Below are positions 15,838 through 24,496 of a stretch of 64,000 nt of DNA, one piece after another; positions within the stretch are counted from its first letter, which is position 1, and the number at the start of each line of letters is the position of its first letter. The position numbers and the translations under genes were made by a program. The notes below the pieces were generated by a model. It saw only the letters and a program-made list of their open reading frames with translations. It had not been told where the DNA came from and searched no databases. The stretch is from contig JAODAV010000001.1 of the NCBI GenBank assembly GCA_025463605.1, positions 1-64,000 on the forward strand, written 5' to 3'. The stretch is from Rhodoglobus sp. GTDB taxonomy: Bacteria; Actinomycetota; Actinomycetes; Actinomycetales; Microbacteriaceae.

Positions 15838-18009
15838 CTACCTGAACTTGAGCAACCTCAGCAACTGGGCGTTGAGGGCGACGACGATCGTCGACACAGA
15901 CATGAACACGGCCGCGAGCGCCGGGGGCAACAGGATGCCCGCCCCGAACAGCACGCCGGCCGCCAGCGGGATCCCGATCGCGTTGTACCCCGTAGCCCAG
16001 AACAGGTTCTGCAGCTCCTTGCGCCAGGTGGCGCGGCTGAGGGTGAGGGTCGCGGCCACTCCCCGCGGATCGCTCGAGGCGAGCACGATGCCCGCGGACT
16101 CGATCGCGACATCGGTCCCCGCGCCGATGGCGATGCCCACGTCCGCCCTTGCGAGCGCCGGCGCATCGTTCACGCCGTCGCCCACCATTGCCACCCTGGA
16201 CCCGCTCCGCCGGGTGCCGCCACGCGTCCACGGGCGGCGCTCGGTGCGGCGAAGAGACTCGACGCGCTGCAGCTTCTCGACGACCTCCGACTTCTGGCCC
16301 GGCAGCACTTCGGCGAAGACCTCGTCGATTCCGAGCTGGCCGGCCACCCAATCCGCGACCTCGCGGGAGTCTCCGGTGAGCATCGCGACTCGCACGCCCC
16401 GGCGCTTCAGTTCGGCGACTGCCTCGGATGACTCGGGCCTGATCGTGTCGGCGAGCGCGAGCATCCCAAGCACTGTGTCGCCGTCGATGAGGTACACGAT
16501 CGTCGCACCTTCGGACGCGTGGTCGCGCGTCGCGTTCACGAGCGCCGTCGGCAGCTCGAGCCCGTGCTCGGTGACGACCCGCTGGCTCGCAACCGTGAGT
16601 TCGCGGTCCGCGACAGTCGCCGTGGCACCGCGGCCCGCGAGGGACGTGAAGGCCTTCGAGCGTGGCACCCGTACCTTGCGTGCCTTCGCCTCGGCGACGA
16701 TGGCCCGCGCGATCGCGTGCTCCGATCGGCCCTCGACGGCGGCGGCGAGCGAGAGCACTTCCGCCTCGTCGATTCCCTCGGCGGGAACGATCGCCACGAC
16801 ACCCTGTGTGCCGGTGGTGAGGGTTCCCGTCTTGTCGAAGAGCACGACATCGATCGTGCGGGCCTCTTCGAGCGCAAGCCGGTTCTTCACGAGGATGCCG
16901 TTGCGCGCGCCGATCGCGGTCGAGATCTGGGAGACGAGCGGGATGGCGAGGCCCAGCGCGTGCGGGCACGCGATCACGAGCACGCTCACGACACGCTCGA
17001 GGACGAAGGCGGGCTCATCCGGGGCGATCAGCATCCAGGCGATGAGCGTGACGATCGCGGCACCGAGCGCCACATAGAACAGGAGGGCGGCGGCGCGATC
17101 CGCGAGCAGCTGCGCCGTCGACTTGCTCGACTGCGCGTCGGCGACGAGCTTCATGATGCCGGCGAGAGCTGTCTCTCCCCCGGTCTTCGTGACCCGGATG
17201 GTCAGTGCGCCCGAGCCGTTGACGGCGCCCGCGATCACGATCGCGCCCGGCTTCTTCGGAACCGGAGCCGACTCGCCCGTGAGCAGCGCCTCGTTGACAT
17301 CGGATTCGCCCTCTACGACGTCGCCATCCACGGGAACCGCCGCCCCCGGACGCACGAGCACCAGATCACCGACGACGAGCTGCGCAACCGGTACGGCCAT
17401 GGTGTGGTCCCCGTGAACGAGATCGGCTTCGTCGGGCAGAAGCTTCGCGAGCTCGCCGAGCGCATCTTGCGCCCCCATGACCGCGGACATCTCGATCCAG
17501 TGGCCGAGAAGCATGATCGTGATGAGTGTCGCGAGCTCCCACCAGAAGTCCATGCCCGGCAGGCCTAGGGTCACGGCAGCGCTGTACCCGAATGCCACAA
17601 CTATGGCGAGCGAAATGAGGGTCATCATGCCGGGCTGCTTCGCGCGCAGCTCGGTTACGGCGCCCTTCAGGAACACGAGCCCGCCGTAGACGAAGATCGC
17701 AAGCCCGAAGAGGGCGGGGATGAACTGGCTGCCGGGGAATCGCGGGCCGCTGAGCCCGAGGATGTCCTGCAGCCCCTCCGAGAAGACGAGCGTCGGGATG
17801 GTGAGCACCAGGCTCAGCCAGAACTTGCGGCGGAAGATGGCGGGGTCGTGAGCGGAGTGGTCGCCGTGAGCGGAGTGGTCGCCGTGAGCGGAGTGGTCGT
17901 CGTGAGCGGAGTGGTCGCCGTGGTCGTGCGCGGAGTGGTCGTGGTGCGCGGAGTGATCTGCGTGCTCGTGGGTCGTGTGGTCGTGGGTCGTGTTCTGGTC
18001 GTGCTGCAT
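15838..18009 (-). CDS. Copper-translocating P1B-type ATPase, CopB class (CPH motif)
   Basis: A 723-residue heavy-metal pump. The N-terminus (about residues 1-60) is a histidine-rich tail made of repeated D-H-S-A-H-x units that should bind metal. Membrane segments follow, then the actuator TGESAPVPKK, the ion-channel motif CPH (VIACPHALGLAIP), the phosphorylation site FDKTGTLTTG and the hinge MVGDGVNDAPALA. CPH together with a His-rich N-terminus marks the CopB subclass exporting copper or silver from the cytoplasm. ATG at 18009 has GGGGAGAG upstream and lies one base after the csoR stop, so the two form an operon. Confidence 0.93.
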   Translation of the reverse strand: MQHDQNTTHDHTTHEHADHSAHHDHSAHDHGDHSAHDDHSAHGDHSAHGDHSAHDPAIFRRKFWLSLVLTIPTLVFSEGLQDILGLSGPRFPGSQFIPALFGLAIFVYGGLVFLKGAVTELRAKQPGMMTLISLAIVVAFGYSAAVTLGLPGMDFWWELATLITIMLLGHWIEMSAVMGAQDALGELAKLLPDEADLVHGDHTMAVPVAQLVVGDLVLVRPGAAVPVDGDVVEGESDVNEALLTGESAPVPKKPGAIVIAGAVNGSGALTIRVTKTGGETALAGIMKLVADAQSSKSTAQLLADRAAALLFYVALGAAIVTLIAWMLIAPDEPAFVLERVVSVLVIACPHALGLAIPLVSQISTAIGARNGILVKNRLALEEARTIDVVLFDKTGTLTTGTQGVVAIVPAEGIDEAEVLSLAAAVEGRSEHAIARAIVAEAKARKVRVPRSKAFTSLAGRGATATVADRELTVASQRVVTEHGLELPTALVNATRDHASEGATIVYLIDGDTVLGMLALADTIRPESSEAVAELKRRGVRVAMLTGDSREVADWVAGQLGIDEVFAEVLPGQKSEVVEKLQRVESLRRTERRPWTRGGTRRSGSRVAMVGDGVNDAPALARADVGIAIGAGTDVAIESAGIVLASSDPRGVAATLTLSRATWRKELQNLFWATGYNAIGIPLAAGVLFGAGILLPPALAAVFMSVSTIVVALNAQLLRLLKFR

Positions 18010-18010
18010 G

Positions 18011-18301
18011 TCACTCTCCCCGGTTGTTGTTGAGTTCGTAGACCTTGAGCAGCTCATCGACCGCCATGGCCTGCTGGTCGCCGCCAGTGGCGAACATGTC
18101 GGTCACATGTGTGCGTAAGTGGTTCTCAACGAGGAGCTTGTTGAGGCTGCGCAGCGACTTCTGGATGGCGAGCGACTGCGTGATGATGTCCATGCAGTAC
18201 TCCTCGTTCTCGATCATCTTCTCGAGGCCGCGCATCTGGCCCTCGAGGATGCGGCTGCGGTGCAGCGCGCGTTTCTTGAGGTCGTCGATCATGAAACCCA
18301 T
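18011..18301 (-). CDS. CsoR/RcnR-family metal-responsive repressor
   Basis: A 96-residue all-helical repressor of the CsoR/RcnR/FrmR family (DUF156), with KKRALHRSRILEGQMRGLEK at the DNA-binding face. Metal ligands in CsoR are Cys-His-Cys; here the aligned positions are C36, H61 and H65 (EYCMDI and ENHLRTHV), closer to the RcnR set. ATG at 18301 is preceded by AGGGG, which is itself part of the operator. The adjacent CPH-type ATPase argues for copper or silver as inducer. Confidence 0.88.
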   Translation of the reverse strand: MGFMIDDLKKRALHRSRILEGQMRGLEKMIENEEYCMDIITQSLAIQKSLRSLNKLLVENHLRTHVTDMFATGGDQQAMAVDELLKVYELNNNRGE

Positions 18302-18302
18302 A

Positions 18303-18319
18303 ATACCCCTAGGGGGTAT
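18303..18319 (-). promoter_or_regulatory. CsoR-type operator
   Basis: A near-perfect palindrome, ATACCCCTAGGGGGTAT, lies directly upstream of csoR and resembles the known CsoR box (GC tract centred on TA with flanking AT). Its right half overlaps the csoR ribosome binding site, so binding would block both transcription and translation start. The divergent metallo-hydrolase gene begins 49 bases to the right and may share the region. Confidence 0.8.
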
Positions 18320-18367
18320 GTCGTCGCGCAATTTCGACGCGAGATACCCGCGCAATACAGTGGGACC

Positions 18368-19003
18368 ATGAAGCTGACGAAGTACGAGCACTCCTGCATG
18401 GTCATCGAGAAGGGCGGCTCATCGGTCGTCATCGACCCCGGGTCATTCACGACGCCGCTTTCCGACCTCGACGGTGTCGTCGCGATCGTGATCACTCACG
18501 AGCACGCCGACCATTGGACCCCGGAACAGCTCACGCGCCTGCTCGACCGCAATCCGGATGCCCGCATCCTCGGACCGGCTGGCGTCGCCGCCGCGGCGGC
18601 CGACTTCACAGTGGAAACCGTCGCTCACGGCGACAAGGTAGAGATCGACCCGTTCTCCTTCGAGTTCTTCGGCGAGAAGCACGCGGTAATCCACGAATCC
18701 ATCCCGCTCGTCGACAACGTTGGCGTGCTCGTGGACGACAACCTCTACTACGCGGGCGACTCGTACACGCTGCCTGGTGTGGCAGTCGAGACTCTAGCGG
18801 CGCCCATCGGCGCCCCGTGGCTGAAGATCGGCGAGGCGATGGATTACGTGCTCGCGGTCAAGCCCCGCCGCTCGTTCCCGGTGCACGAGATGGTGCTCTC
18901 CCAAGTCGGCAAGACCATGACCCAAGGGCGCATCGAGGCCGTGACGACACAGGGGGGCGGCGAGTTCTTCGTGCTCGAGCCGGGCGAATCGCTCGACCTG
19001 TAA
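18368..19003 (+). CDS. Metallo-beta-lactamase fold hydrolase (UlaG-like)
   Basis: A 211-residue MBL-fold protein. The metal motif is ITHEHADHWTPEQ (HxHxDH), followed by YYAGDSYTLPG with the bridging aspartate and a C-terminal FPVHEM histidine. The layout resembles UlaG-like and YcbL-like hydrolases of unknown substrate. ATG at 18368 starts directly before the first beta strand. The GNAT gene follows without a gap, so they are probably co-transcribed. Confidence 0.88.
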   Translation: MKLTKYEHSCMVIEKGGSSVVIDPGSFTTPLSDLDGVVAIVITHEHADHWTPEQLTRLLDRNPDARILGPAGVAAAAADFTVETVAHGDKVEIDPFSFEFFGEKHAVIHESIPLVDNVGVLVDDNLYYAGDSYTLPGVAVETLAAPIGAPWLKIGEAMDYVLAVKPRRSFPVHEMVLSQVGKTMTQGRIEAVTTQGGGEFFVLEPGESLDL

Positions 19004-19585
19004 GTGTCAGGCCTGCGGGTCGTGCCCGTTTCCGATGTTCCGTGGCACGACGTGCGCACGGTCTTCGGCACGCGGGGTGATCCTGCCCGCTGCTGGTGCC
19101 AGTACTTCATCCTCAGCAATCGCGAGTGGAACGAGACGTCGGCAGCGGACAAGGAGAGGATGCTCTGCGGGCGCATCGAGGAGAACCGCTCGGCACCGGG
19201 GGTGCTGGCCTACCTCGACGGCGAACCGGTCGGCTGGTGCGCGATCGAACCGCGGACGGACTACCGGCGCATCCTCACGTCGCGGGTGGTGACCGGCAGT
19301 GTCGAGCCCCCCGACGATGCACGGGTATGGGCGGTGACCTGCTTCGTCGTGCGGGTGGGGTTCCGCCGTCAGGGGGTCGCGGGAGCGCTGCTCGAGGCCG
19401 CCGTCGCCCATGCCCGCAAGCACGGAGCCCGCGACATCGAGGGCTACCCGGTCGACACCGCCGAGAAGAAGGCGTCGTCAGCGGAGCTCTACCACGGCGC
19501 CCTCTCGCTCTTCCTCGGCGCGGGTTTCCACGTGGTGTCGCGTCCCGCGGCGGGGCGCGCGGTCGTCTCGCTGTCGGTGGAGTGA
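19004..19585 (+). CDS. GNAT family N-acetyltransferase
   Basis: A 193-residue acetyltransferase. The acetyl-CoA binding motif is VVRVGFRRQGVAGALLEAAV, followed by the typical helix and strand pair. The N-terminal region with RCWCQYFILS is seen in a GNAT subgroup of unknown substrate. It begins with GTG at the base after the stop of the upstream MBL gene. Its last 108 bases overlap the end of the convergent membrane protein gene. Confidence 0.85.
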   Translation: MSGLRVVPVSDVPWHDVRTVFGTRGDPARCWCQYFILSNREWNETSAADKERMLCGRIEENRSAPGVLAYLDGEPVGWCAIEPRTDYRRILTSRVVTGSVEPPDDARVWAVTCFVVRVGFRRQGVAGALLEAAVAHARKHGARDIEGYPVDTAEKKASSAELYHGALSLFLGAGFHVVSRPAAGRAVVSLSVE

Positions 19586-20479
19586 CACGGCTCCCGCGGC
19601 GATGGCGAGCGCGGCGATCGCGCCCGTGACCATGAGGGTCGAGGCATCCGGCCGCACTATCGACTGGCCGCGTAGGGCCTGCCAGGTCAGCAGGCCGAGC
19701 ACCGCCACGTAGGTCGCGCTCATGACGGCCACCAGGCGCCACCGCACGCCCGGGTCGCGCAAGCGGGCGACCCGCCTGGACAGCAGCTCGATGACGATGA
19801 GTGCGAGCGGGATGAGCTGGAGGGCGTGCATGCCCACGAAGTGCGGGATGCGCAGGTCGCCGGCGACGGTGCTCCAGCCGAGGAGCGGCAGGCCGGGTCC
19901 GCCGTCGGCAACCCCGACGGCGTGCGCCCCGACGATGCCCTGATAATCGTCAAGCTGGCCGGTCGTGGGTGCGGTCATGAGAAACGCCAGGCCCATGCCG
20001 ACGAGCGCGATGAGGGCGCCCCAGCGGATGGCGAGCGTTCGCGCCGGGTCGCCCAGCGGGTTGCGGAACAACAGCACGCTCGCGACGAAGGTGGCGATCC
20101 ACAGGGCGCTGATCGAGAACGCCATGATCGCCCACAGCGCCGTGCTCAAGGCGGTCGACACGTTGAAGTGGCTCGTGACGCCGAAGGCGGCGGCCCCCAC
20201 GATGATCGCGAGTTCGATGGCGAGGAGGACGGCGCTTGCTGTGCCGGCCCACCAGGCGATCCGGCGGAACCTGCCGAGCTGCCCGATCAGCCACGCCCAG
20301 GTAATCGCATACACGGCGGTGGAGATCGCGAACTTGAGCGGCTTCTCCCAGATATTGACGCCCAGCAATTGCCTGGGGTCGGCGAAGACGCCTACGAGGC
20401 ACGCGATCGCGAGCACCCCCATGACCGCCGCTAGCCCCAACAAGGGACGGTGCCACGAGGTTGTCTGCACTGCGGTCAT
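19478..20479 (-). CDS. Integral membrane protein, unknown function
   Basis: A 333-residue protein with about eight hydrophobic segments (for example LLGLAAVMGVLAIACLVGVF, IELAIIVGAAAFGV, LIPLALIVIELL) and a soluble arginine-rich C-terminal tail that is encoded in the overlap with the GNAT gene. The stretch NIWEKPLKFAIS occurs in an actinobacterial membrane family with no assigned function. ATG overlaps the stop of the upstream MerR gene as ATGA, so the regulator and membrane protein form a pair. Confidence 0.8.
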   Translation of the reverse strand: MTAVQTTSWHRPLLGLAAVMGVLAIACLVGVFADPRQLLGVNIWEKPLKFAISTAVYAITWAWLIGQLGRFRRIAWWAGTASAVLLAIELAIIVGAAAFGVTSHFNVSTALSTALWAIMAFSISALWIATFVASVLLFRNPLGDPARTLAIRWGALIALVGMGLAFLMTAPTTGQLDDYQGIVGAHAVGVADGGPGLPLLGWSTVAGDLRIPHFVGMHALQLIPLALIVIELLSRRVARLRDPGVRWRLVAVMSATYVAVLGLLTWQALRGQSIVRPDASTLMVTGAIAALAIAAGAVSLHRQRDDRAPRRGTRHHVETRAEEEREGAVVELR

Positions 20480-21117
20480 GATTCACTCCTGGGGTTTGCG
20501 AACATCTCGTTGGACACGTGCTCTTGTGCGATTCGGCGAAGGGATGCCACGAGCCCGTCGCCCAGCACCGTGCCGACGACAACGATCTCGGCCATGTCGC
20601 GCACGTCACTCGTTGTTGCCACTGCCGCGAGGTCGGCTCGCGCGATGAGCTCGGCGCCCTTCGCGTAGCCCTCGGGGATGGCGGCGAGCTCGTCGCGACC
20701 GAGTCGGGCATACGTGTCGAGGATGCGAGCCGCGCCGCGCCTGCCGGGGTTCTCGTCGGTGACCTTCCAGCCCATCCGTTCGATCGTCTCGTCGACGATT
20801 GCGGTGCCGTCGCTCGGGCCTTCGAGCTCGTCGTAGAGGTCGGCGTCGGAGATCGCGTATTGCGCGACCCCGAAGATGTAGCTCAGCGGCAGGTCGGGTG
20901 AGTCGACCGCCGCGAGCACGCGTCCGGCCGTTGCGACGGGCAGGCCGCCGACGTCGATGAGTGCCCGGATGAGGTGCAGGCGCTCGACGTGGGCGTCACT
21001 GTAGTCGACCTGATTCGCGCTCGTGCGCTCGCCCGAGGGCAGGAGTCCTTCGCGGAGGTAGTACTTGATCGAGGGAACCGGCACACCGCTTGCCTCGCAC
21101 AGTTGCGACATTCTCAT
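20476..21117 (-). CDS. MerR-family transcriptional regulator
   Basis: A 213-residue regulator with an N-terminal MerR helix-turn-helix (MRMSQLCEASGVPVPSIKYY) and dimerisation helix. The remaining 140 residues are a larger effector region, without the short cysteine metal-binding loop of MerR or CueR. It is coupled to the downstream membrane protein gene. A pair of palindromic sequences lies immediately upstream. Confidence 0.9.
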   Translation of the reverse strand: MRMSQLCEASGVPVPSIKYYLREGLLPSGERTSANQVDYSDAHVERLHLIRALIDVGGLPVATAGRVLAAVDSPDLPLSYIFGVAQYAISDADLYDELEGPSDGTAIVDETIERMGWKVTDENPGRRGAARILDTYARLGRDELAAIPEGYAKGAELIARADLAAVATTSDVRDMAEIVVVGTVLGDGLVASLRRIAQEHVSNEMFANPRSES

Positions 21118-21121
21118 GCTC

Positions 21122-21156
21122 GATAGTGTAACTATCGATAGTTCAACTGTCTATAG
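21122..21156 (-). promoter_or_regulatory. Double palindrome upstream of the MerR gene
   Basis: Two AT-rich inverted repeats follow each other: GATAGTGTAACTATC at 21122-21136 and an ATAGTTcAACTgTCTAT-like element within 21137-21156. They lie 4-39 bases upstream of the start codon. MerR proteins typically bind such elongated palindromes in their own promoter, so autoregulation is likely. Confidence 0.65.
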
Positions 21157-21182
21157 CTAATGCTCTCCCGGAAATGCGAAAA

Positions 21183-21205
21183 GCCCCGGATGAACCGGGG
21201 CCTTC
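21183..21205 (-). terminator. Terminator of tRNA-Gln
   Basis: On the minus strand GCCCCGG, a five-base loop and CCGGGGC are followed by TTTT, directly downstream of the tRNA 3' end. This is a standard intrinsic terminator. Confidence 0.8.
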
Positions 21206-21211
21206 TCACAG

Positions 21212-21283
21212 CTGGGGTACCTGGACTCGAACCAAGAACAAAAGAATCAGAATCTTCCGTGTTGCCAATTACACCATACCCCA
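21212..21283 (-). tRNA. tRNA-Gln(CTG)
   Basis: A 72-base cloverleaf on the minus strand: acceptor TGGGGTA pairs with TACCCCA, discriminator G, no encoded CCA. The anticodon loop reads TTCTGAT, giving anticodon CTG. The T-arm contains CTTGGTTCGAGTCC. A 24-base piece of its 3' half recurs at 14002-14025. Confidence 0.95.
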
Positions 21284-21317
21284 ATGGGCTCGACAGCAGC
21301 CGGGCCGACTGTCTACT

Positions 21318-22004
21318 TTAGCCTATCGGCGGAGTCACGACATATCCGAGCACGCAGAAGCCGTTGGGCTGGCAACTGGAGATCGCCGTCACCACCATGC
21401 CCAGGCGAGTTCCCGGCCCGAACGTCACCTCATAGGGCACTCCATCGCGCGTCGCCTGTTCGACTTCGGCGAAAATGGCCTCGCGATCGGGAGCTGGCCA
21501 GCCGAATTTCTCGACCTCGGCGAGCATGATGTTGTACGCCTCGCGGAAAGGCACGGCATCGAGCGACTGGGTTCGGATCTCGGAGATCGCGCCGTCGGCG
21601 GTGGTGATGCCGAGCTGCCCGACCGTGAACTTCGCGCCGCCCGGCCCCTCTCCTCCGCCGTTGACGATGAGGTAGTACTCGTTGTCGGTGTCGAAGTTCT
21701 CGCTCGGCCCGATCTGGAGGGTTCCGTCGGATTCGAGACCCAGGTCATCCGCGAGAGCCGGCCCGCGCGAGAGGTCGATGCGCACGTCTCGCGACCGCTC
21801 GATGTACGCGAGGCCTTCCTCGGTGAACGACGACCAGTTGAGGTCGGTGACCTGACCGACGGTCGGCTTCGGGAGCGGATCGGCGAGACCGTTGTTCATG
21901 AGCACGATGGTTGTGGCGACGATGCCACCGATGATCACGAGCAGGGCGGCGGCGGGTATCCAGCCGAACCACCACGGCCTCTTGCGCTTGATCTCCAGTG
22001 ACAC
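21318..22004 (-). CDS. Unknown membrane-anchored protein
   Basis: A 228-residue protein with a short basic cytoplasmic start, one transmembrane helix (WIPAALLVIIGG region, about residues 15-38) and a large extracellular part with acidic and beta-rich composition. No catalytic motif is seen. Start is GTG at 22004. It lies between tRNA-Gln and the oxidoreductase gene on the same strand. Confidence 0.75.
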   Translation of the reverse strand: MSLEIKRKRPWWFGWIPAAALLVIIGGIVATTIVLMNNGLADPLPKPTVGQVTDLNWSSFTEEGLAYIERSRDVRIDLSRGPALADDLGLESDGTLQIGPSENFDTDNEYYLIVNGGGEGPGGAKFTVGQLGITTADGAISEIRTQSLDAVPFREAYNIMLAEVEKFGWPAPDREAIFAEVEQATRDGVPYEVTFGPGTRLGMVVTAISSCQPNGFCVLGYVVTPPIG

Positions 22005-22076
22005 GCATCAACCGTAGGTCAGGCGCCACGGCCTGTCGACTCGGGGCGTCGGCCGGGCGATTCGAGCGAGCGCGCC

Positions 22077-22991
22077 TCAGCCGATGAGGTCGCGATTCAC
22101 GGATGCGGCGACCCGAGCGCCCGCGCCCGCCGCCACGATCAGCTGCTGCGGTCCGGGCGGAGTGACGTCGCCCGCCGCATACACGCCGGCAACACTCGTG
22201 CGCCCGCCGTCGTCGACCAGGACGAAGCCCTCGTCGTCGCGCTCGAGACCCAGGGACGCGGCATAATCCAGCGCCGGCTCGTAGCGGGGGCGCACGAACG
22301 CCCCAACTACCGGCACCGTCTCCCCGTCGGCGAGCACGACGCCGGTGAGGCTGTCACGGTCGCCCGCGACATCCGCCACCTCTCGCCTCTCGACTCGGAT
22401 ACGGAGTCCCGCCAGGCGCGACTCCTCCGCCTCGGTCACCACTGGGGCGCCGCTCGTGAACACGACGAGGTCACGGCTCCACTGCGACAGCAGCAAGGCC
22501 CGTTCCGCCAGATCCGGGGTCTGGCCGATGAGCGCGATCGCACGGTCGGCGTACCCGTATGCGTCGCATTCGAAACACGAATGGATGCTCGTTCCGTAGT
22601 ACGCGCGCAAGGTGGGCAGCGCGGGTAGTTGCTCGCGCAAGCCGGTCGCGATGATGATCGTGGATGCGGTCGCCACGCCCCCGGCGTGCGTCACGACGAA
22701 GCGCGGTTCGGCAGCGACTCGTTCGATGCTGCTCACGTGAGTCTTCTCGTACGAGGCTTCTGGATAGGCCTCGAGTTCCTCCCGACCGAGGCGGCGTAAC
22801 TCGAGCGGCGAGATGCCGTCTCTGCCGAGATACCCGTGGGCGTGGAAGGTCGCCGAGTTGCGAGGGCGGTTTCCGTCGAGCACAAGCACGCGCCGCCGGG
22901 CCCGGGCCAGGTTGAGTGCGGCGCTGAGCCCTGCGGGGCCCGCTCCGATGATGACGGCGTCCCAGGCGACGGGCGTCACAGGCGGGCGCAT
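22077..22991 (-). CDS. FAD-dependent pyridine nucleotide-disulfide oxidoreductase (thioredoxin reductase-like)
   Basis: A 304-residue flavoprotein. The FAD motif is IIGAGPAGLSAALNLARA near residue 14, and the second FAD motif is VAGVYAAGDVTPPGPQQL near the C-terminus. A CxxC pair is present in HSCFECDAYG, in the position of the redox-active CATC of thioredoxin reductase, although its context differs. The NADPH loop is less canonical (ALIGQTPDLAERALLL). It belongs to the TrxR-like branch, with substrate unknown. It lies 18 bases after the gltX stop. Confidence 0.85.
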   Translation of the reverse strand: MRPPVTPVAWDAVIIGAGPAGLSAALNLARARRRVLVLDGNRPRNSATFHAHGYLGRDGISPLELRRLGREELEAYPEASYEKTHVSSIERVAAEPRFVVTHAGGVATASTIIIATGLREQLPALPTLRAYYGTSIHSCFECDAYGYADRAIALIGQTPDLAERALLLSQWSRDLVVFTSGAPVVTEAEESRLAGLRIRVERREVADVAGDRDSLTGVVLADGETVPVVGAFVRPRYEPALDYAASLGLERDDEGFVLVDDGGRTSVAGVYAAGDVTPPGPQQLIVAAGAGARVAASVNRDLIG

Positions 22992-23009
22992 CTCACAGAC
23001 CGGCCCATC

Positions 23010-24485
23010 TCACAGGCGGGCCCTCAGGCGCTCGATCCTCGCGATCGTCGACTCGCGGCCGAGCAACTCCATCGATTCGAAGAGCGGCGGACTGATGCGT
23101 CGCCCCGACAGCGCGGTGCGCAGGGGGCCGAAGGCCACGCGGGGCTTGAGACCTCTCACGTCGATGAGTTCGGTGCGCAACGCTGCCTCGATGGCTTCCG
23201 TGTTCCACGGCGCCACGGCGGGGAGCACCGCGAGGGCGGCGTCGAGCACTTCGGCGCCCTCGGCACCGGGAAGGGCGTCCGGGTCGACGACGATCGCCTC
23301 GTCGCGCGTGAACAGGAACTCGAGCAGGCCGCGTGCCTCGCCCAGCAGCTGCATGCGCTCCTGTACGAGCGGCGCGGCCGCAAGCAGCATCGAGCGGTCG
23401 GCATCGTCTTTCACGAGGTCGCCGAGGTAGGGCAGCAGACGGTCTGCGAAGTCGTCGACGGCGAGCATCCGGATGTGGTCGCCGTTGATCGACTCGGCCT
23501 TCTTCACATCGAACCGGGCGGGGTTCGGGTTGACGTCGACGACATCGAACGCGGTGACCATCTCGTCGATCGAGAACACGTCGCGATCGTGCGTGAGCGA
23601 CCAGCCGAGCAGGGCGAGGTAGTTGACCAGGCCCTCCGGGATGAAGCCGCGATCCCTGTGGTGGAACAGGTTCGACTCGGGCTCGCGCTTGGACAGCTTC
23701 TTGTTGCCCTCGCCCATCACGTACGGAAGGTGACCGAACCGCGGGACGAAGTCGGTGAGCCCGATCTCGATGAGCGCCGAGTAGAGGGCGATCTGTCGCG
23801 GCGTCGAGGAGAGGAGGTCCTCGCCGCGCAACACGTGCGTGATGCCCATGAGTGCGTCATCCACCGGGTTGACGAACGTGTAGAGCGGTGCCCCGTTCGG
23901 CCGCACGACCACGAAGTCCGTGAACGAGCCAGCGGGGAACGTGATCTCACCGCGCACGAGGTCGTCGAAGCCGAGGTCGGTGTCGGGCACGCGAAGCCGC
24001 AGGGCCGGCGCGCGGCCTTCGGCGCGATACGACTCCCGCTCGGCCTCGGTCAGGTCGCGCTCGAAGTTGTCGTAGCCCTGCTTGGGGTCGCGGCCATTCG
24101 CGACGTTGCGCGCCTCGATCTCCTCGGCCGTCGCGTATGACTCGTACAGGTGACCACTCGCCTTGAGCTTCTCGATCACGTCGGCGTAGATCGCGGCGCG
24201 CTGCGACTGCCTGTACGGCTCGTGCGGTCCCCCGGTATCGATGCCTTCGTCCCAGTCGATGTGCAGCCAGCGCAGCCCGTCGAGCAGCTGCAGGTAGCTC
24301 TCCTCGCTGTCACGCGCGGCATCCGTGTCTTCGATGCGGAAGACGAGCTTGCCGCCGGTGTGACGCGCGTACGCCCAATTGAACAGGGCGGTGCGGATGA
24401 GCCCGACATGCGGGGTACCGGTCGGCGAGGGACAGAACCGTACGCGAACGTCCGATCCGGTGGCTGTGGAGAATGGCGCTGACAT
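23010..24485 (-). CDS. gltX: Glutamyl-tRNA synthetase
   Basis: A 491-residue class I aminoacyl-tRNA synthetase that charges tRNA-Glu. The HIGH motif appears as [17 protein letters not shown] near residue 17 and the KMSKS motif as KKLSKREPE near 250. The C-terminal anticodon-binding helical domain is complete. Length matches the family. It begins with ATG at 24485, 11 bases after the stop of the FAH-family gene, suggesting co-transcription. Confidence 0.97.
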   Translation of the reverse strand: MSAPFSTATGSDVRVRFCPSPTGTPHVGLIRTALFNWAYARHTGGKLVFRIEDTDAARDSEESYLQLLDGLRWLHIDWDEGIDTGGPHEPYRQSQRAAIYADVIEKLKASGHLYESYATAEEIEARNVANGRDPKQGYDNFERDLTEAERESYRAEGRAPALRLRVPDTDLGFDDLVRGEITFPAGSFTDFVVVRPNGAPLYTFVNPVDDALMGITHVLRGEDLLSSTPRQIALYSALIEIGLTDFVPRFGHLPYVMGEGNKKLSKREPESNLFHHRDRGFIPEGLVNYLALLGWSLTHDRDVFSIDEMVTAFDVVDVNPNPARFDVKKAESINGDHIRMLAVDDFADRLLPYLGDLVKDDADRSMLLAAAPLVQERMQLLGEARGLLEFLFTRDEAIVVDPDALPGAEGAEVLDAALAVLPAVAPWNTEAIEAALRTELIDVRGLKPRVAFGPLRTALSGRRISPPLFESMELLGRESTIARIERLRARL

Positions 24486-24496
24486 CGCCGTTCAGT

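Noticed and set aside
17840-17965. Short tandem repeats resembling a CRISPR or satellite array
   Set aside because: They are the coding repeats of the histidine-rich tail of the copper ATPase (D-H-S-A-H units), not spaced repeats.
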